This document shows, in pieces, positions 48,312 to 59,431 of a stretch of 64,000 nucleotides of DNA. The translations under genes and the position numbers were made by a program. Source of the DNA: Azospirillum sp. TSA2s (GTDB lineage Bacteria > Pseudomonadota > Alphaproteobacteria > Azospirillales > Azospirillaceae); NCBI RefSeq assembly GCF_004923315.1, contig NZ_CP039650.1, positions 496,001 through 560,000 of the forward strand, written 5' to 3'. Position 1 is the first letter of the stretch. Each line of letters begins with the position of its first letter. The notes under the pieces are model-generated. The model made no database searches and was not told the origin of the DNA. It worked only from the letters and a program-made list of their open reading frames with translations.

Positions 48312-48962
48312 TCACAACCCCGCCAAAGCCCGCCGGATTGCCTCGCGGAAGGCGTCCAGCGAGGCGATGTCCAGCAGGAACAGCGCGTGACCGCTGGCAT
48401 CACCGGCAGCCAGCGCCATGTCGATGCGCACGAACAGCACCGGGTCGGTGGCGGACCCGATGACTGCCGCCGGCGCGCCGGTGCCATAGCCCGGAACCGC
48501 GCCCAACAATTCGCCGCCGATCAGGTTGGATAGGCTGGCGAGGCAGCCGTTCAGGATGATGTTGCCGATCTCGGTCAGCGCATCCTGTTCCATTTCGCCC
48601 GGCGCCTCGGCGGCGGGGTCGACGGGGACGAGGCGGCCGACTAGGGCCAGCGTGCCGCGTTCGGGGAAGATCAGCATCGCTTCGCCGGTGAAGGGGCCGG
48701 TGAAGGCGCCGCGCACGGCGCAGACCGGCTGGTCGCCCTCCAACTCGCCACCCACCTCGCTGGTGATGCGGGCGCGGGTCGACACCGCGAAGGACGGCAC
48801 CGACAGATGCACCTCCTCCCCCAGCATGGAGCTGAGCGCGGCGGCCGGTTCGCCCATGCCGATGTTGAACAGCTCGGCGATGGCGTCGGCCTCATCGGCG
48901 TCGAGGCGGAGCGGGTCTTCCGATGCCGGGCCGGCGGATGTGGAGTCGGCCATCGGCGTCAC
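48312..48962 (-). CDS. cheC: CheC-type CheY-phosphate phosphatase
   Basis: 216 residues. Both CheC active-site motifs (E-x2-N) are present: DAIAELFNIGMGEPAAALSSML and DALTEIGNIILNGCLASLSNLIG, each followed by the beta region ending in P. A GTG start at 48962 overlaps the stop of the upstream receiver (GTGA); an ATG at 48953 is an alternative. Coupling to a CheY-like gene supports dephosphorylation of that regulator. No CheD or other che genes nearby. Confidence 0.87.
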   Translation of the reverse strand: MTPMADSTSAGPASEDPLRLDADEADAIAELFNIGMGEPAAALSSMLGEEVHLSVPSFAVSTRARITSEVGGELEGDQPVCAVRGAFTGPFTGEAMLIFPERGTLALVGRLVPVDPAAEAPGEMEQDALTEIGNIILNGCLASLSNLIGGELLGAVPGYGTGAPAAVIGSATDPVLFVRIDMALAAGDASGHALFLLDIASLDAFREAIRRALAGL

Positions 48963-49318
48963 TGCCCGGCCGCGGCGAGGAAGTCGCGGATCTTGTCCGA
49001 CGTGATCGGCTTGGCGATGAAACGGACGCCCAGCGCCTCCGCCTTGCGCTTCAGCGTGTCCTGCACGTTGGCGGTCAGCAGGCCGATGGGCAGGCCGACG
49101 AAGCGCTCCTTCAGCCGCTCGGCCAGGGCCAGCCCGTCCATGCCCGGCATGTTGTAATCGACGATGGCGGCGACCGGCGGCACATCGCCGACGATCTCCA
49201 GCCCCTCTTCGCCGCTGGCCGCGGTGACGATGGTCCAGTCGGGCCGCAGAGAGGCGATGACGCTGGAGACCATGTTGCGCGCCAGTCGGCTGTCGTCGAC
49301 GACGAGGATGCTGGTCAT
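48959..49318 (-). CDS. CheY-like single-domain response regulator
   Basis: 119 residues: ILVVDDSRLARNMVSSVIASL, phospho-acceptor Asp in AAIVDYNMPGMDGLALAERL, LLTANVQ, and FIAKPITSDKIRDFL. The Ser-Arg after the acidic pair is the CheY-like form. Coupled to cheC, it is the likely substrate of that phosphatase. The cognate kinase is not next to it. Confidence 0.92.
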   Translation of the reverse strand: MTSILVVDDSRLARNMVSSVIASLRPDWTIVTAASGEEGLEIVGDVPPVAAIVDYNMPGMDGLALAERLKERFVGLPIGLLTANVQDTLKRKAEALGVRFIAKPITSDKIRDFLAAAGQ

Positions 49319-49446
49319 GCCGATACTTCCGTCCTAAAGGTTCCGTTCACACCTTGCGGGGTTCTTACCGCAAAGCGCCCCTGCCCACAACAGACGCTTC
49401 GCATCGTCCCCGACAACTTCAACCGCGATGGTCCTGCAATATATCA

Positions 49447-49947
49447 ATGCTCAGCCGTGACTCCGCCGCTCCCGACGCGATTCGCCCTTCGGCTCCGATA
49501 CCGGTCCGGGCCGTGCTCGACACCAACATCCTGGTTGCCTATGCGCTGCTGGGCGATGCCGCGGCACGCCGGCACGACGCGATCCGCCGCTGCGTGGAAC
49601 GGGTGCGCGCCGACCATGGCCTCGTCGGCAGCGCCGAAACGCTGGCGGAACTGGACGAGGTGCTGATGCGGCCGACCTTCGACCGCTACGCCGCTGCGGC
49701 AGATCGCCGCGCCTTCCTCGTGCTCATCAGGAATGAGACGACACTGGTCGCCCCCGCCGCGGTCGGGCGCCTGTGCCGCGATCCGGAAGACGACATGTTT
49801 CTCGCCGCGGCGGTCGGCGGATCGGTGCCCTGGCTGGTGACCGTCGACCGCCAGCTTCTGTCGGTGCGCCGGGCCGGCGAAACGCGGGTGCTGCGGCCGG
49901 AACGCTTCCTCGAAGCGATGGCTCTTCAACATGGTCCCCAAGAATAG
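49447..49947 (+). CDS. PIN-domain putative ribonuclease (toxin family), solitary
   Basis: 166 residues from the ATG at 49447. RAVLDTNILVAYALLGD carries the first acidic residue, GSAETLAELDEVLMRP the second, and CRDPEDDMFLAAAVGGSVPWLVTVDRQLL the last pair, matching the PIN_3/COG1569 group. Such proteins usually pair with a small upstream antitoxin, but the 128 bases before it contain no convincing ORF and no antitoxin follows. May be a stand-alone RNase or a remnant. Confidence 0.85.
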   Translation: MLSRDSAAPDAIRPSAPIPVRAVLDTNILVAYALLGDAAARRHDAIRRCVERVRADHGLVGSAETLAELDEVLMRPTFDRYAAAADRRAFLVLIRNETTLVAPAAVGRLCRDPEDDMFLAAAVGGSVPWLVTVDRQLLSVRRAGETRVLRPERFLEAMALQHGPQE

Positions 49948-50053
49948 CCGCCAAAAATAGCCCGTGGGCATAGCCGTCAGAATCCGCTCGACAAAACGGG
50001 CGCGCTTTCTAGAATGAAAAGAGAACACACCGCAAACCGCGGGTGAACAGGGA

Positions 50054-50566
50054 ATGGCCGGTGCGGAAAGCGCCGGCGGTATTGGCGGAGCGCAGGGGGC
50101 AACCGCAGCGATGAGCGTCCAACGGCTTCTGTTCGACGATCTGCCGGAGACCGAACCGGCGCGCAAGCCGCGCCGGGCGCGGGCTGCCGCGGGCGCCACA
50201 GCTTCGACGATGGCCGCCCAGGTCGCGGTCGATGTGGTGCGGGAGGCCGCCCCCCTGCCCAGGGCGGCGGTGATGGCGGCGACTGTCGCGACCCTGCCGC
50301 TCGCTCCGCCGGCTCCGCCACCACCGCCCCCGGCCTTCGATCCGGCCGCCCTGTCCAACCCCGAACTTCGGGCGCTGGTGCAGGCGCTGCCCGACCAACG
50401 GCTGGCCCATCTGCTGATCGAGGCGGCGCGCGAACTGAAACGGCGCGCCGCCCCCGACCGCGGCGATGCCGACGGTGAGGATGGCGATGTCCCGATGGAA
50501 CCCAATCCAGCCCTTTTGCGCGCCGCCCGGCAGGCTGTCGGCGAATTGTCCGGGGATGACTTCTGA
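50054..50566 (+). CDS. Ala/Pro-rich hypothetical protein
   Basis: 170 residues; an ATG at 50111 would give 151. SVQRLLFDDLPETEPARKPRRARAAA begins a low-complexity basic region, followed by a poly-Pro stretch (APPAPPPPPPAFDP) and a helical segment ALSNPELRALVQALPDQRLAHLLIEAARELKRR that is the most conserved-looking part. The end is acidic. No family recognised. Confidence 0.6.
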   Translation: MAGAESAGGIGGAQGATAAMSVQRLLFDDLPETEPARKPRRARAAAGATASTMAAQVAVDVVREAAPLPRAAVMAATVATLPLAPPAPPPPPPAFDPAALSNPELRALVQALPDQRLAHLLIEAARELKRRAAPDRGDADGEDGDVPMEPNPALLRAARQAVGELSGDDF

Positions 50567-50742
50567 GCCGCGCCTCACCGTTGGGGCGGCCCCTTAGTCA
50601 ATAAAGTTTCCGAGACAAACCGCGCGGCTTTATGTCATGATCTGTCCCAGCCCACGCTCTACATGCCGCATCGCACAATATAGCGGTTACAAAGCGCCAC
50701 CGGGCCCGCCGAACCTACAAGCGACGTCTCCCGGAGGGGTCT

Positions 50743-51330
50743 TTGGACTGGATCACTTGGTTGCAGGAATGGGGGAACGCCTTTTACCCGATGGCCTTTC
50801 TCTGGGCCTTTTTTGAAGGTGAAACATTTGTAATCTTCGGCGGGATGGGCGCCAAACTTGGCATCGTCAATCTGTATTGGCTGGTCGGTTCGGTGTGGAT
50901 CGGCAGCTTCCTGGGCGATCAGGTCTGGTTCTGGCTGGGGCGCCGTTGGGGCAAAAAGGCCCTGGCCCGCTTTCCGTCCGCCGATGCCCATGCCTGCCGG
51001 GTCCTGAGCTGGCTGGAGAGATACGGCGTCGCCTTCATCCTGGTCTTCCGCTTCCTCTATGGCGTGCGCAACATCGCGTCGGTCGCCATCGGCACCTCCG
51101 GCATGCGGTGGTCCCGCTTCCTGTTCTGGAACTTCATCGCCGCCGGCATCTGGGCCTGGACCTTCGCCGGGGCCGGTTACCTGTTCGGTGAAGCCGCCGC
51201 CGCGATCGGCGAGGACGGGCCGAAGATCCTGTTGCTGAGCGGCCTTGCCATCGGCGGTCTGTGGATCGGGGTCAAGAGCTTCCGCTGGGTCCGCCGCCGT
51301 GCGCTTGCCGCGACCAACCCGGCGGAGTGA
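50743..51330 (+). CDS. DedA-family membrane protein
   Basis: 195 residues from a TTG start behind GGAGGGGTC. DedA/VTT features: GNAFYPMAFLWAFFEGETFVIFGGMGAKLG with the conserved E, GSFLGDQVWFWLGRRWGKK, and VFRFLYGVRNIASVAIGTSGMRWSRFLFWNFIAAGIWA with the FxRxxxGxR signature, plus a final TM. DedA proteins act in membrane lipid flipping and envelope homeostasis. Monocistronic by context. Confidence 0.92.
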   Translation: MDWITWLQEWGNAFYPMAFLWAFFEGETFVIFGGMGAKLGIVNLYWLVGSVWIGSFLGDQVWFWLGRRWGKKALARFPSADAHACRVLSWLERYGVAFILVFRFLYGVRNIASVAIGTSGMRWSRFLFWNFIAAGIWAWTFAGAGYLFGEAAAAIGEDGPKILLLSGLAIGGLWIGVKSFRWVRRRALAATNPAE

Positions 51331-51358
51331 TCCGCCGGCTTCTCGGACCGCGCCGGTC

Positions 51359-52600
51359 TCAGACCGCAAGAGTCTCCTGATCCTTCAGCCGCTCCCAGAT
51401 CGCATCGAATTCCGCATGGCGGCCGGCAAACAGCGAGAGCAGGCGCGGGTCGAAATGCACCCTCGGATCCAGGCGGTCGTCACCGTTCAGCAGGATGTCG
51501 ACCGCCTTCTCGTGGCTGAATGACGGCTTGTAGGGACGGGCGCTGCGCAGAGCGTCGTAGCAGTCGGCGATGGCGACGATGCGGGCGGCCAGCGGGATTT
51601 CCTCCCCCTTCAAGCCACGCGGATAGCCGGTGCCGGCCCACTGCTCGTGGTGGTACAGCGCGATCTCGGCAGCCATCTTCAGCCGGTCCGACGCGACCAG
51701 AATGTCGTGGCCGTAGACCGGATGGCGCCGCATCTCCGCCAGTTCGCGGTCGTCGAGCCGGCCCTTCTTGTGCAGCACCGCCTGATCGACGCTCATCTTG
51801 CCGACGTCGTGCAGGGCGGCGGAAAAGCGGATCTCGTTGCAGAAGGCGCGGCTGCAGCCGGCCCAGGTCGCCAGCGCGTGGGAGTATTCGTTGACGCGCA
51901 GGATGTGGTTGCCGGTGTCCTCGTCATGCACCTCGGCGGCGCGGGCCAGCAGGTTCACCGACACCATGAAGGCGCGCTCCGTCTCCGCCTGCAGTTCGGC
52001 GACGCGGCGGCGCTCCCGGGTCAGGGCGCGGTTCCGCTCGGTCAGCCGCTCCAGCGTCGCGGCGCGCTCCAGCGCCCGGCCGACGATGTGGTTGACCGGA
52101 GCGATCATCTGCTCATGTTCGGGCAGAAAGGAAGGCGGTCCCTCCACCGGGCGGCGGTTGATCAGCTGCACCACCCCGATCGGCCGGTCGCGGAAGCCTT
52201 TCAGCGCGAAGGCCATGATGGAGCGGGTGCGGAAACCGGTGCGCTGGTCGAAGGCGGGGTTGAAGCTGTAAGGCCGATCCTCCGCGATGGCGTAGGCATC
52301 CTCCAGCAGCAGAGTCTCGCCGGTCGCCGCGACATATCCGACGATGGAGGCTTGGCTCACCGGCACCGAGAACAGCGTCGGTTTCGCGCGGATCACGTCG
52401 TTCTGGGCGCTGACCGCCTCCAGATGCCGGTGTCGCCCCTGCCCGCGCAGCATGAAGATCGTGCCCGCCTCGGCCCCGGTCAGGTCGCGGCATTTGCGCA
52501 GCACCCGATCGCTGAGCGATCGCAGCGACTGGTTCGGCGCACTTTCGATAAATTCAAGGAATTGGCCGACCAGACCCACAGCGCTCCCCCACCCCGGCAC
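51359..52600 (-). CDS. GAF-HD-GYP domain protein, cyclic-di-GMP phosphodiesterase
   Basis: 413 residues. GAF at about 20-175 (CRDLTGAEAGTIFMLRGQG; IGVVQLINRR), a coiled coil, then HD-GYP from about 220: DEDTGNHILRVNEYSHALA, FSAALHDVGKMSVDQAVLHKKGRL, HPVYGHDIL, LYHHEQWAGTGYPRGLKGEEIPLAARIVAIADCYDAL. The HD and GYP residues are intact, so hydrolysis of c-di-GMP is likely. The start is GTG at 52600 without a strong ribosome site; 52579 is an alternative. Confidence 0.9.
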   Translation of the reverse strand: MPGWGSAVGLVGQFLEFIESAPNQSLRSLSDRVLRKCRDLTGAEAGTIFMLRGQGRHRHLEAVSAQNDVIRAKPTLFSVPVSQASIVGYVAATGETLLLEDAYAIAEDRPYSFNPAFDQRTGFRTRSIMAFALKGFRDRPIGVVQLINRRPVEGPPSFLPEHEQMIAPVNHIVGRALERAATLERLTERNRALTRERRRVAELQAETERAFMVSVNLLARAAEVHDEDTGNHILRVNEYSHALATWAGCSRAFCNEIRFSAALHDVGKMSVDQAVLHKKGRLDDRELAEMRRHPVYGHDILVASDRLKMAAEIALYHHEQWAGTGYPRGLKGEEIPLAARIVAIADCYDALRSARPYKPSFSHEKAVDILLNGDDRLDPRVHFDPRLLSLFAGRHAEFDAIWERLKDQETLAV

Positions 52601-52702
52601 ACATACATCGGTGCACGAACAGAGTACCCCATTTGCCGCGCCTGGAAGAAGGGGCTTGCAGTTCTGAAAGTCACCAGCTGATCACAGGTCACAGACGACG
52701 CG

Positions 52703-53932
52703 TCACAGCCCCATCCAGCCGCCGGCCCACAGCCAGACCGCCGCCAGCGCCATCGACAGCAGCGCCATCGGCACACCGCAGCGGGCGTGCTCGACAAAGC
52801 CCAGCCGGACACCGGCCGCCGCCGCCCGCTCCGCCACGATGATGTTGGCGAGGCTGCCCGGCAGCAGCAGGTTGCCGGCCAACGTCGACAGCAGCGCCAG
52901 ACCATAGAGCGCCCCCTCCGGCGGCGACGGCCAGGCGGCCAGCAGCAGGATCACCGCCGGGACATTGCCGATGCTGTTGCTGCCCGCCAGCGCCAGCGGC
53001 AGCATCACCGCCAGCCGGTCGGGAAGCCATCCCGCCGCCTGCAGGTCGCCGACCAGGGCCGCCGGGATGCCGGTCAGCCCCAGCGCGTGGTTGATGGCGA
53101 AGAGCGCCGCGAACAGCACCAGCAGATGCCAGTCGACCATCCCCAGCATGTCGCGACTGGCCATGCGCCGGCTGATCATCATCACGCCGGCGACCAGCAG
53201 CACCGCATGCTCCTGCGGGATGTCGCGGGTGAACAGAACCAGCAGCACCAGCGTCGCCGCCACCGCCTTGCCCAGTTGCCAGCGGTCGAGCGCCACCGGC
53301 GCCACCTGTCCCCCGCCCTCCTGCGGCATGCCGAAGCGCCCGCGCCAGACGAGCCAGACGGTGCCGTAGACGATGGCCATGGCCGCCAATGCCGGCCCGC
53401 CGCAGACCGCCAGGAAACGCCAGAAATCGAGATGCCCGACCTGACCGATCAGGATGTTCTGCGGGTTGCCGATCAGCGTGGCCGCCGACCCGGCATTGGC
53501 CGCCCCGGCGAGCGCGATCAGGTAGGGCCGCGGGTCGAGCTTGCGCGCCTGCAGGCCCAGGCACAGCATCGGCGTCATCGCGAAGACGACCACGTCGTTC
53601 GCCAGCACCGCGGACAAGCCGCCGGCGACCAGCACGATCACCGCCAGCAGCCGCGCCGGCGAGCGCGCCGCCTGCGCAACCTTCAGCGCGCACCAGTCGT
53701 AGAAGCCGCTGCCGGCATATTGCGCCGACAGGATCATCAGCCCGAGCAGGATGAAGATCGTCGGGAAATCGACCGCCGCGACCAATTGCGTGGTGTCGAG
53801 CGCTCCGGCCGCCAGCAGCAGGATCGCCGCGACCAGCGCGATGCCGGTGCGGTCGATGCTGAGACCGGGAAAACGCCCCAGAGCCATGCCCAGATAGGTG
53901 GCGGTGAACAGAATCAGGATGGTGGCGGTCAT
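52703..53932 (-). CDS. SLC13/ArsB-like anion permease
   Basis: 409 residues from the ATG at 53932; the in-frame extension to 53992 overlaps a non-conserved stretch. About 10-11 TM helices. Signatures of the CitMHS/ArsB/SLC13 superfamily are FPTIFILLGLMILSAQYAGSGFYDW, SAVLANDVVVFAMTPMLCLGLQ, ALAGAANAGSAATLIGNPQNILIG and a second half ALAGSNSIGNVPAVILLLA and LAGNLLLPGSLANIIVAE. The GNPQN and GSLAN hairpins line the transport site. Substrate unknown. Confidence 0.9.
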   Translation of the reverse strand: MTATILILFTATYLGMALGRFPGLSIDRTGIALVAAILLLAAGALDTTQLVAAVDFPTIFILLGLMILSAQYAGSGFYDWCALKVAQAARSPARLLAVIVLVAGGLSAVLANDVVVFAMTPMLCLGLQARKLDPRPYLIALAGAANAGSAATLIGNPQNILIGQVGHLDFWRFLAVCGGPALAAMAIVYGTVWLVWRGRFGMPQEGGGQVAPVALDRWQLGKAVAATLVLLVLFTRDIPQEHAVLLVAGVMMISRRMASRDMLGMVDWHLLVLFAALFAINHALGLTGIPAALVGDLQAAGWLPDRLAVMLPLALAGSNSIGNVPAVILLLAAWPSPPEGALYGLALLSTLAGNLLLPGSLANIIVAERAAAAGVRLGFVEHARCGVPMALLSMALAAVWLWAGGWMGL

Positions 53933-53954
53933 AATGCCCGATGCGCAGGGAAAG

Positions 53955-54779
53955 TCAGTCGAGGGAGATGGTGGTTCCCTCGCGCGCGGCAAAGCAGTTC
54001 GGGAACTCCGCCTTCGCCGCCGCCTCGATCCGCTCCATGGTGGCGTCGTCGTGGTCGGGATCGTGATGGAACAGGCCCAGCGTCTTCACATGGGCCGCGC
54101 GGGCGATCCGCACCGCCTCCATCCAGGTGGAATGGCCCCAACCGACGCGCTGCGCCCACTCCTCGTCCGTGTAGGTCGAGTCGTAGAGCAGCAGATCGAC
54201 GCCATCGACAAGGTTCAGGATGTTGCGGTCGGGCTGGTCCGGCACATGTTCGGTGTCGGTGACATAGGCCACCGACCGGCCCTGATACTCAATCCGATAA
54301 CCGGTGGCGCCGTCGGGGTGGTTCAGCGCCGCGGTGTGGATTCGCACCCCGCCCTCCAGCTTGAAGCTGTGGCCGGGCGGCACCTCAAGGAAGCTCAGGT
54401 TGCCGCCCATGGTGCGCAGCGGCACCGGGAACAGCGGCCGTTCCATCTGGCGCGCCATCACCGATTCGATGTCGGGACTGCCGGCCAGATGGCCGGAGAC
54501 CACCCGCAGATCGAAGCCCTTGGTGTAGGCCGGCGCGAAGAAGGGAAAGCCGCTGATGTGGTCGAGATGGGTATGGCTCAGCAGCAGTGTCGCGCTGGTC
54601 ACCCCCTCGGCCAGCAGCTTGCGGCCCAGCATCCGCAGTCCGGTGCCGGCGTCGATGATGATCCGCTGCTTTCCCGCCTGCACTTCAACGCAAGCAGTGT
54701 TGCCGCCGAATCCCAGATGCGAGGCCATCGGGCAGGGAATCGTGCCGCGCACGCCCCAGAAGGTGACTGAAAACCCCAT
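53955..54779 (-). CDS. MBL-fold metal-dependent hydrolase
   Basis: 274 residues from the ATG at 54779, preceded by GGCGGGGG. SVTFWGVRGTIPCP, FGGNTACVEVQAGKQRIIIDAGTGLRMLG, the metal site SHTHLDHISGFPFF, YVTDTEH and GWGHSTWMEA / FHHDPDHDD follow the phosphodiesterase-like MBL group (PhnP/RNase Z-like, often annotated as cAMP phosphodiesterase class). Substrate unknown. The transporter gene lies 22 bases downstream on the same strand. Confidence 0.9.
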   Translation of the reverse strand: MGFSVTFWGVRGTIPCPMASHLGFGGNTACVEVQAGKQRIIIDAGTGLRMLGRKLLAEGVTSATLLLSHTHLDHISGFPFFAPAYTKGFDLRVVSGHLAGSPDIESVMARQMERPLFPVPLRTMGGNLSFLEVPPGHSFKLEGGVRIHTAALNHPDGATGYRIEYQGRSVAYVTDTEHVPDQPDRNILNLVDGVDLLLYDSTYTDEEWAQRVGWGHSTWMEAVRIARAAHVKTLGLFHHDPDHDDATMERIEAAAKAEFPNCFAAREGTTISLD

Positions 54780-54892
54780 TCCCCCGCCTCCAGGCGCGTT
54801 GATACGCCGATCCAACCCCTTTTGGATGGCGAGTTTAGCGCGATCCTTCGGTATGTACACGATGGCGGACGTTCGGCAAGGAATGATCGCCG

Positions 54893-54928
54893 AAAAACGG
54901 ACGGGGCCGCTTCACAGGAAGCGACCCC
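54893..54928 (-). terminator. Intrinsic terminator of purL
   Basis: On the minus strand GGGGTCGCTTC pairs with GAAGCGGCCCC around a 4-base loop, followed after a few bases by TTTTT (54893-54897). It begins 26 bases beyond the purL stop. Confidence 0.8.
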
Positions 54929-54954
54929 GCCAATCATCCTACTGCTCGGCCGTC

Positions 54955-57176
<2,222 letters not shown>

Positions 57177-57180
<4 letters not shown>

Positions 57181-57866
57181 GACAGGGCCTCCACCAGACC
57201 TTCGAACATGGGCTTGCCGTCGGTGTTGCCGTGCAGGGCCTCCACCGCGTCCTCGGGGTGCGGCATCAGGCCCAGCACGGTGCGCTTGGCGTTGAAGATG
57301 CCGGCGATGTCGGACACCGAGCCGTTCGGGTTGCCGCGCGGGTCGCTGCGCGCCTCGTCGCCGACATAGCGGAAGGCAACCTGCCCCTCGCCGTCCAGCC
57401 GCTTCACCGTCTCCGCGTCGGTCCAGTAGTTGCCGTCGCCGTGGGCCACGGGGAACCGGACGATCTGGCCCTTCGCATATTTCTTCGTGAAGGGGCTGTC
57501 GGTGTTCTCCACCCGCAGATGCTGGACGCGGCAGACGAACTTCAGCGCACCGTTGCGCATCAGCGCGCCGGGCAACAGCCCGGCCTCGGTGATGATCTGG
57601 AAGCCGTTGCAGACGCCGAGCACCCGGACGCCCTGATCGGCCCGCGCCTTCACCTCGCGCATGATCGGCGAATGCGCCGCCATGGCGCCGGAGCGCAGGT
57701 AATCGCCATAGGAGAAGCCGCCGGGCACGACGATCAGGTCGACCTTGGGCAGTTCGGTGTCGCGGTGCCAGACCAGATGCGGCTTGGTCCCGCTGACGGC
57801 CTCCAGCGCGGCGACGGCGTCGCGTTCGCGGTTGGAGCCGGGGAAAACGACGATGGCGGCCTTCAT
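57177..57866 (-). CDS. purQ: Phosphoribosylformylglycinamidine synthase subunit PurQ
   Basis: 229-residue class I glutamine amidotransferase that supplies ammonia to PurL. KAAIVVFPGSNRERDAVAAL, VVPGGFSYGDYLRSGAMA, nucleophile Cys in VLGVCNGFQIITEAGLLPGAL, and the catalytic His/Glu in GLMPHPEDAVE. The ATG at 57866 is the conserved start (KAAIVVFPGSN). Coupled to purL by GTGA. Confidence 0.97.
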
Positions 57867-57978
57867 GGGGCGGTCAAAATCCGGCGTCGTGAGGGGGAGG
57901 AGTTCGCGCCGGACACTAAAGCCGCCGCCCCGGCAAAGCAAGGGGTGGCCAAGGGACGGCGGACTTGTGTGCGGCGCA

Positions 57979-59205
57979 TTACATGCCCGGCGCGTCCTCT
58001 TCCGGGTACGCGGTGATGTGGTGCAACGACAGGTCGGCGCCCTTGTACTCCTGCTCGGGATCCAGGCGGATGCCGACGGTGACCCGCAGCAGGCCGTAGA
58101 CCGCCAGACCGGCGGCGAATCCGAAGCCGGCGCCGCCCAGCGTACCGACGATCTGGCTGAGGATCGACACGCCGCCCAGGCCGCCCAGCGCCTCCTGCCC
58201 GAAGATGCCGGCCAGCAGGCCGCCGGTCAGGCCGCACAGCCCGTGCAGCGGCCAGACGCCCAGCACGTCGTCGATCTTCCAGTTGATCTGGCACTTGTTG
58301 AAGGCCCAGACGAACAGCAGCCCGGCGATGCCGCCGGTGAGCAGCGCGCCCAGCGGATGCATCACGTCGGACCCGGCGCAGACCGCCACCAGACCGGCCA
58401 GCGCGCCGTTGTGGACGAAGCCGGGGTCGGTGCGGCTGATGACCAGCGAGGTCACAATGCCGCCGACCATCGCCATCAGCGAGTTCAGCGCGACCAGACC
58501 GGTCACGCCGTCCAGCACCTGGGCGCTCATCACGTTGAAGCCGAACCAGCCGACGCACAGCACCCAGGCGCCCAGCGCCAGGAAGGGGATGTTCGACGGC
58601 GGAATGGCGATCAGCGAGCCGTTGGCGCGATAGCGGCCGCGGCGGTTGCCCAGGTTCAGCACGGCGCCCAGCGCCACCCAGCCGCCGAAGGCATGCACCA
58701 CCACCGATCCGGCGAAGTCGTGGAAAGGCTGGCCGAAGGTCGCGGCCATCCAGCTTTGCAGGCCGAAGCGGGTGCCCCACACCGTGCCTTCCAGCAGCGG
58801 GTAGAACAGCGCGATCAGCGCCAACGTGGCGCCGGCCTGCGGCCAGAACTTGGCGCGCTCGGCGATGCCGCCCGACACGATGGCCGGCACCGCTGCGGCG
58901 AAGGTCGCCAGGAAGAAGAACTTCACGAGGTCGTAGCCGTATGCCGCGAAGCCGCCGGCGCCCTTGCCGACCAGCGTGTGGGCGTCGGCGAAGAAATCGA
59001 CGCCATAGGCCACCGCATAGCCGACGAAGAAATAGGCGATGGTCGACATGGCGAAGTCCGACAGGATCTTCACCAGCGCGTTGACCTGATTCTTGCGCCG
59101 GACCGTCCCGACCTCCAGCAGGGCGAAGCCGCAATGCATCGCCAGCACCATCACCGCGCCCATCAGCACGAAAAGGACGTCGCCACCCGTCTTTGCCGCA
59201 TCCAT
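57979..59205 (-). CDS. amtB: Ammonium transporter Amt/AmtB
   Basis: 408 residues, 11 predicted TM helices. FVLMGAVMVLAMHCGFALLEVGTVRRKNQVNALVKILSDFAMSTIAYFFVGYA, the first pore His in VVVHAFGGWVALGAVLNLGNRRGRY and the second in SDVMHPLGALLTGGIAG, plus DDVLGVWPLHGLCGLTGG, are all diagnostic. Starts at the ATG at 59205 behind GAAGG. No glnK/glnZ PII gene is adjacent and no clear -24/-12 element is seen upstream. Its position next to purQL is probably incidental. Confidence 0.95.
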   Translation of the reverse strand: MDAAKTGGDVLFVLMGAVMVLAMHCGFALLEVGTVRRKNQVNALVKILSDFAMSTIAYFFVGYAVAYGVDFFADAHTLVGKGAGGFAAYGYDLVKFFFLATFAAAVPAIVSGGIAERAKFWPQAGATLALIALFYPLLEGTVWGTRFGLQSWMAATFGQPFHDFAGSVVVHAFGGWVALGAVLNLGNRRGRYRANGSLIAIPPSNIPFLALGAWVLCVGWFGFNVMSAQVLDGVTGLVALNSLMAMVGGIVTSLVISRTDPGFVHNGALAGLVAVCAGSDVMHPLGALLTGGIAGLLFVWAFNKCQINWKIDDVLGVWPLHGLCGLTGGLLAGIFGQEALGGLGGVSILSQIVGTLGGAGFGFAAGLAVYGLLRVTVGIRLDPEQEYKGADLSLHHITAYPEEDAPGM

Positions 59206-59319
59206 TTGCACAAACCTTCAGCATTTCGCCCAAAAAAGCGGCAGATTGCTAACAGATCAGGCAAATATGCGCAAGGGCCTAGCTGACGTTTGGACAGGCA
59301 GAGTGGCGGAAATGCAGCA

Positions 59320-59340
59320 CAAAAAGCGGGCGAACCCGCT
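59320..59340 (-). terminator. Intrinsic terminator of pmbA
   Basis: On the minus strand AGCGGG-TTCG-CCCGCT followed by TTTT. A second hairpin, GGCGGAGG-TG-CCTCCGCC at 59391-59408, lies between it and the pmbA stop. Together they separate pmbA from amtB. Confidence 0.85.
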
Positions 59341-59431
59341 TTGGGTTGCCCGCTGTCTGCGCAAGAACGATGCCAAGTGATGAAGAGACGGGCGGAGGTG
59401 CCTCCGCCACGTGCGGCCTTATGCCGCCGAC

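Noticed and set aside
59206..59319. Sigma-54 promoter for amtB
   Set aside because: GG/GC pairs near GGCCCTTGCGC do not have the N10 spacing, and no TTGC box fits.
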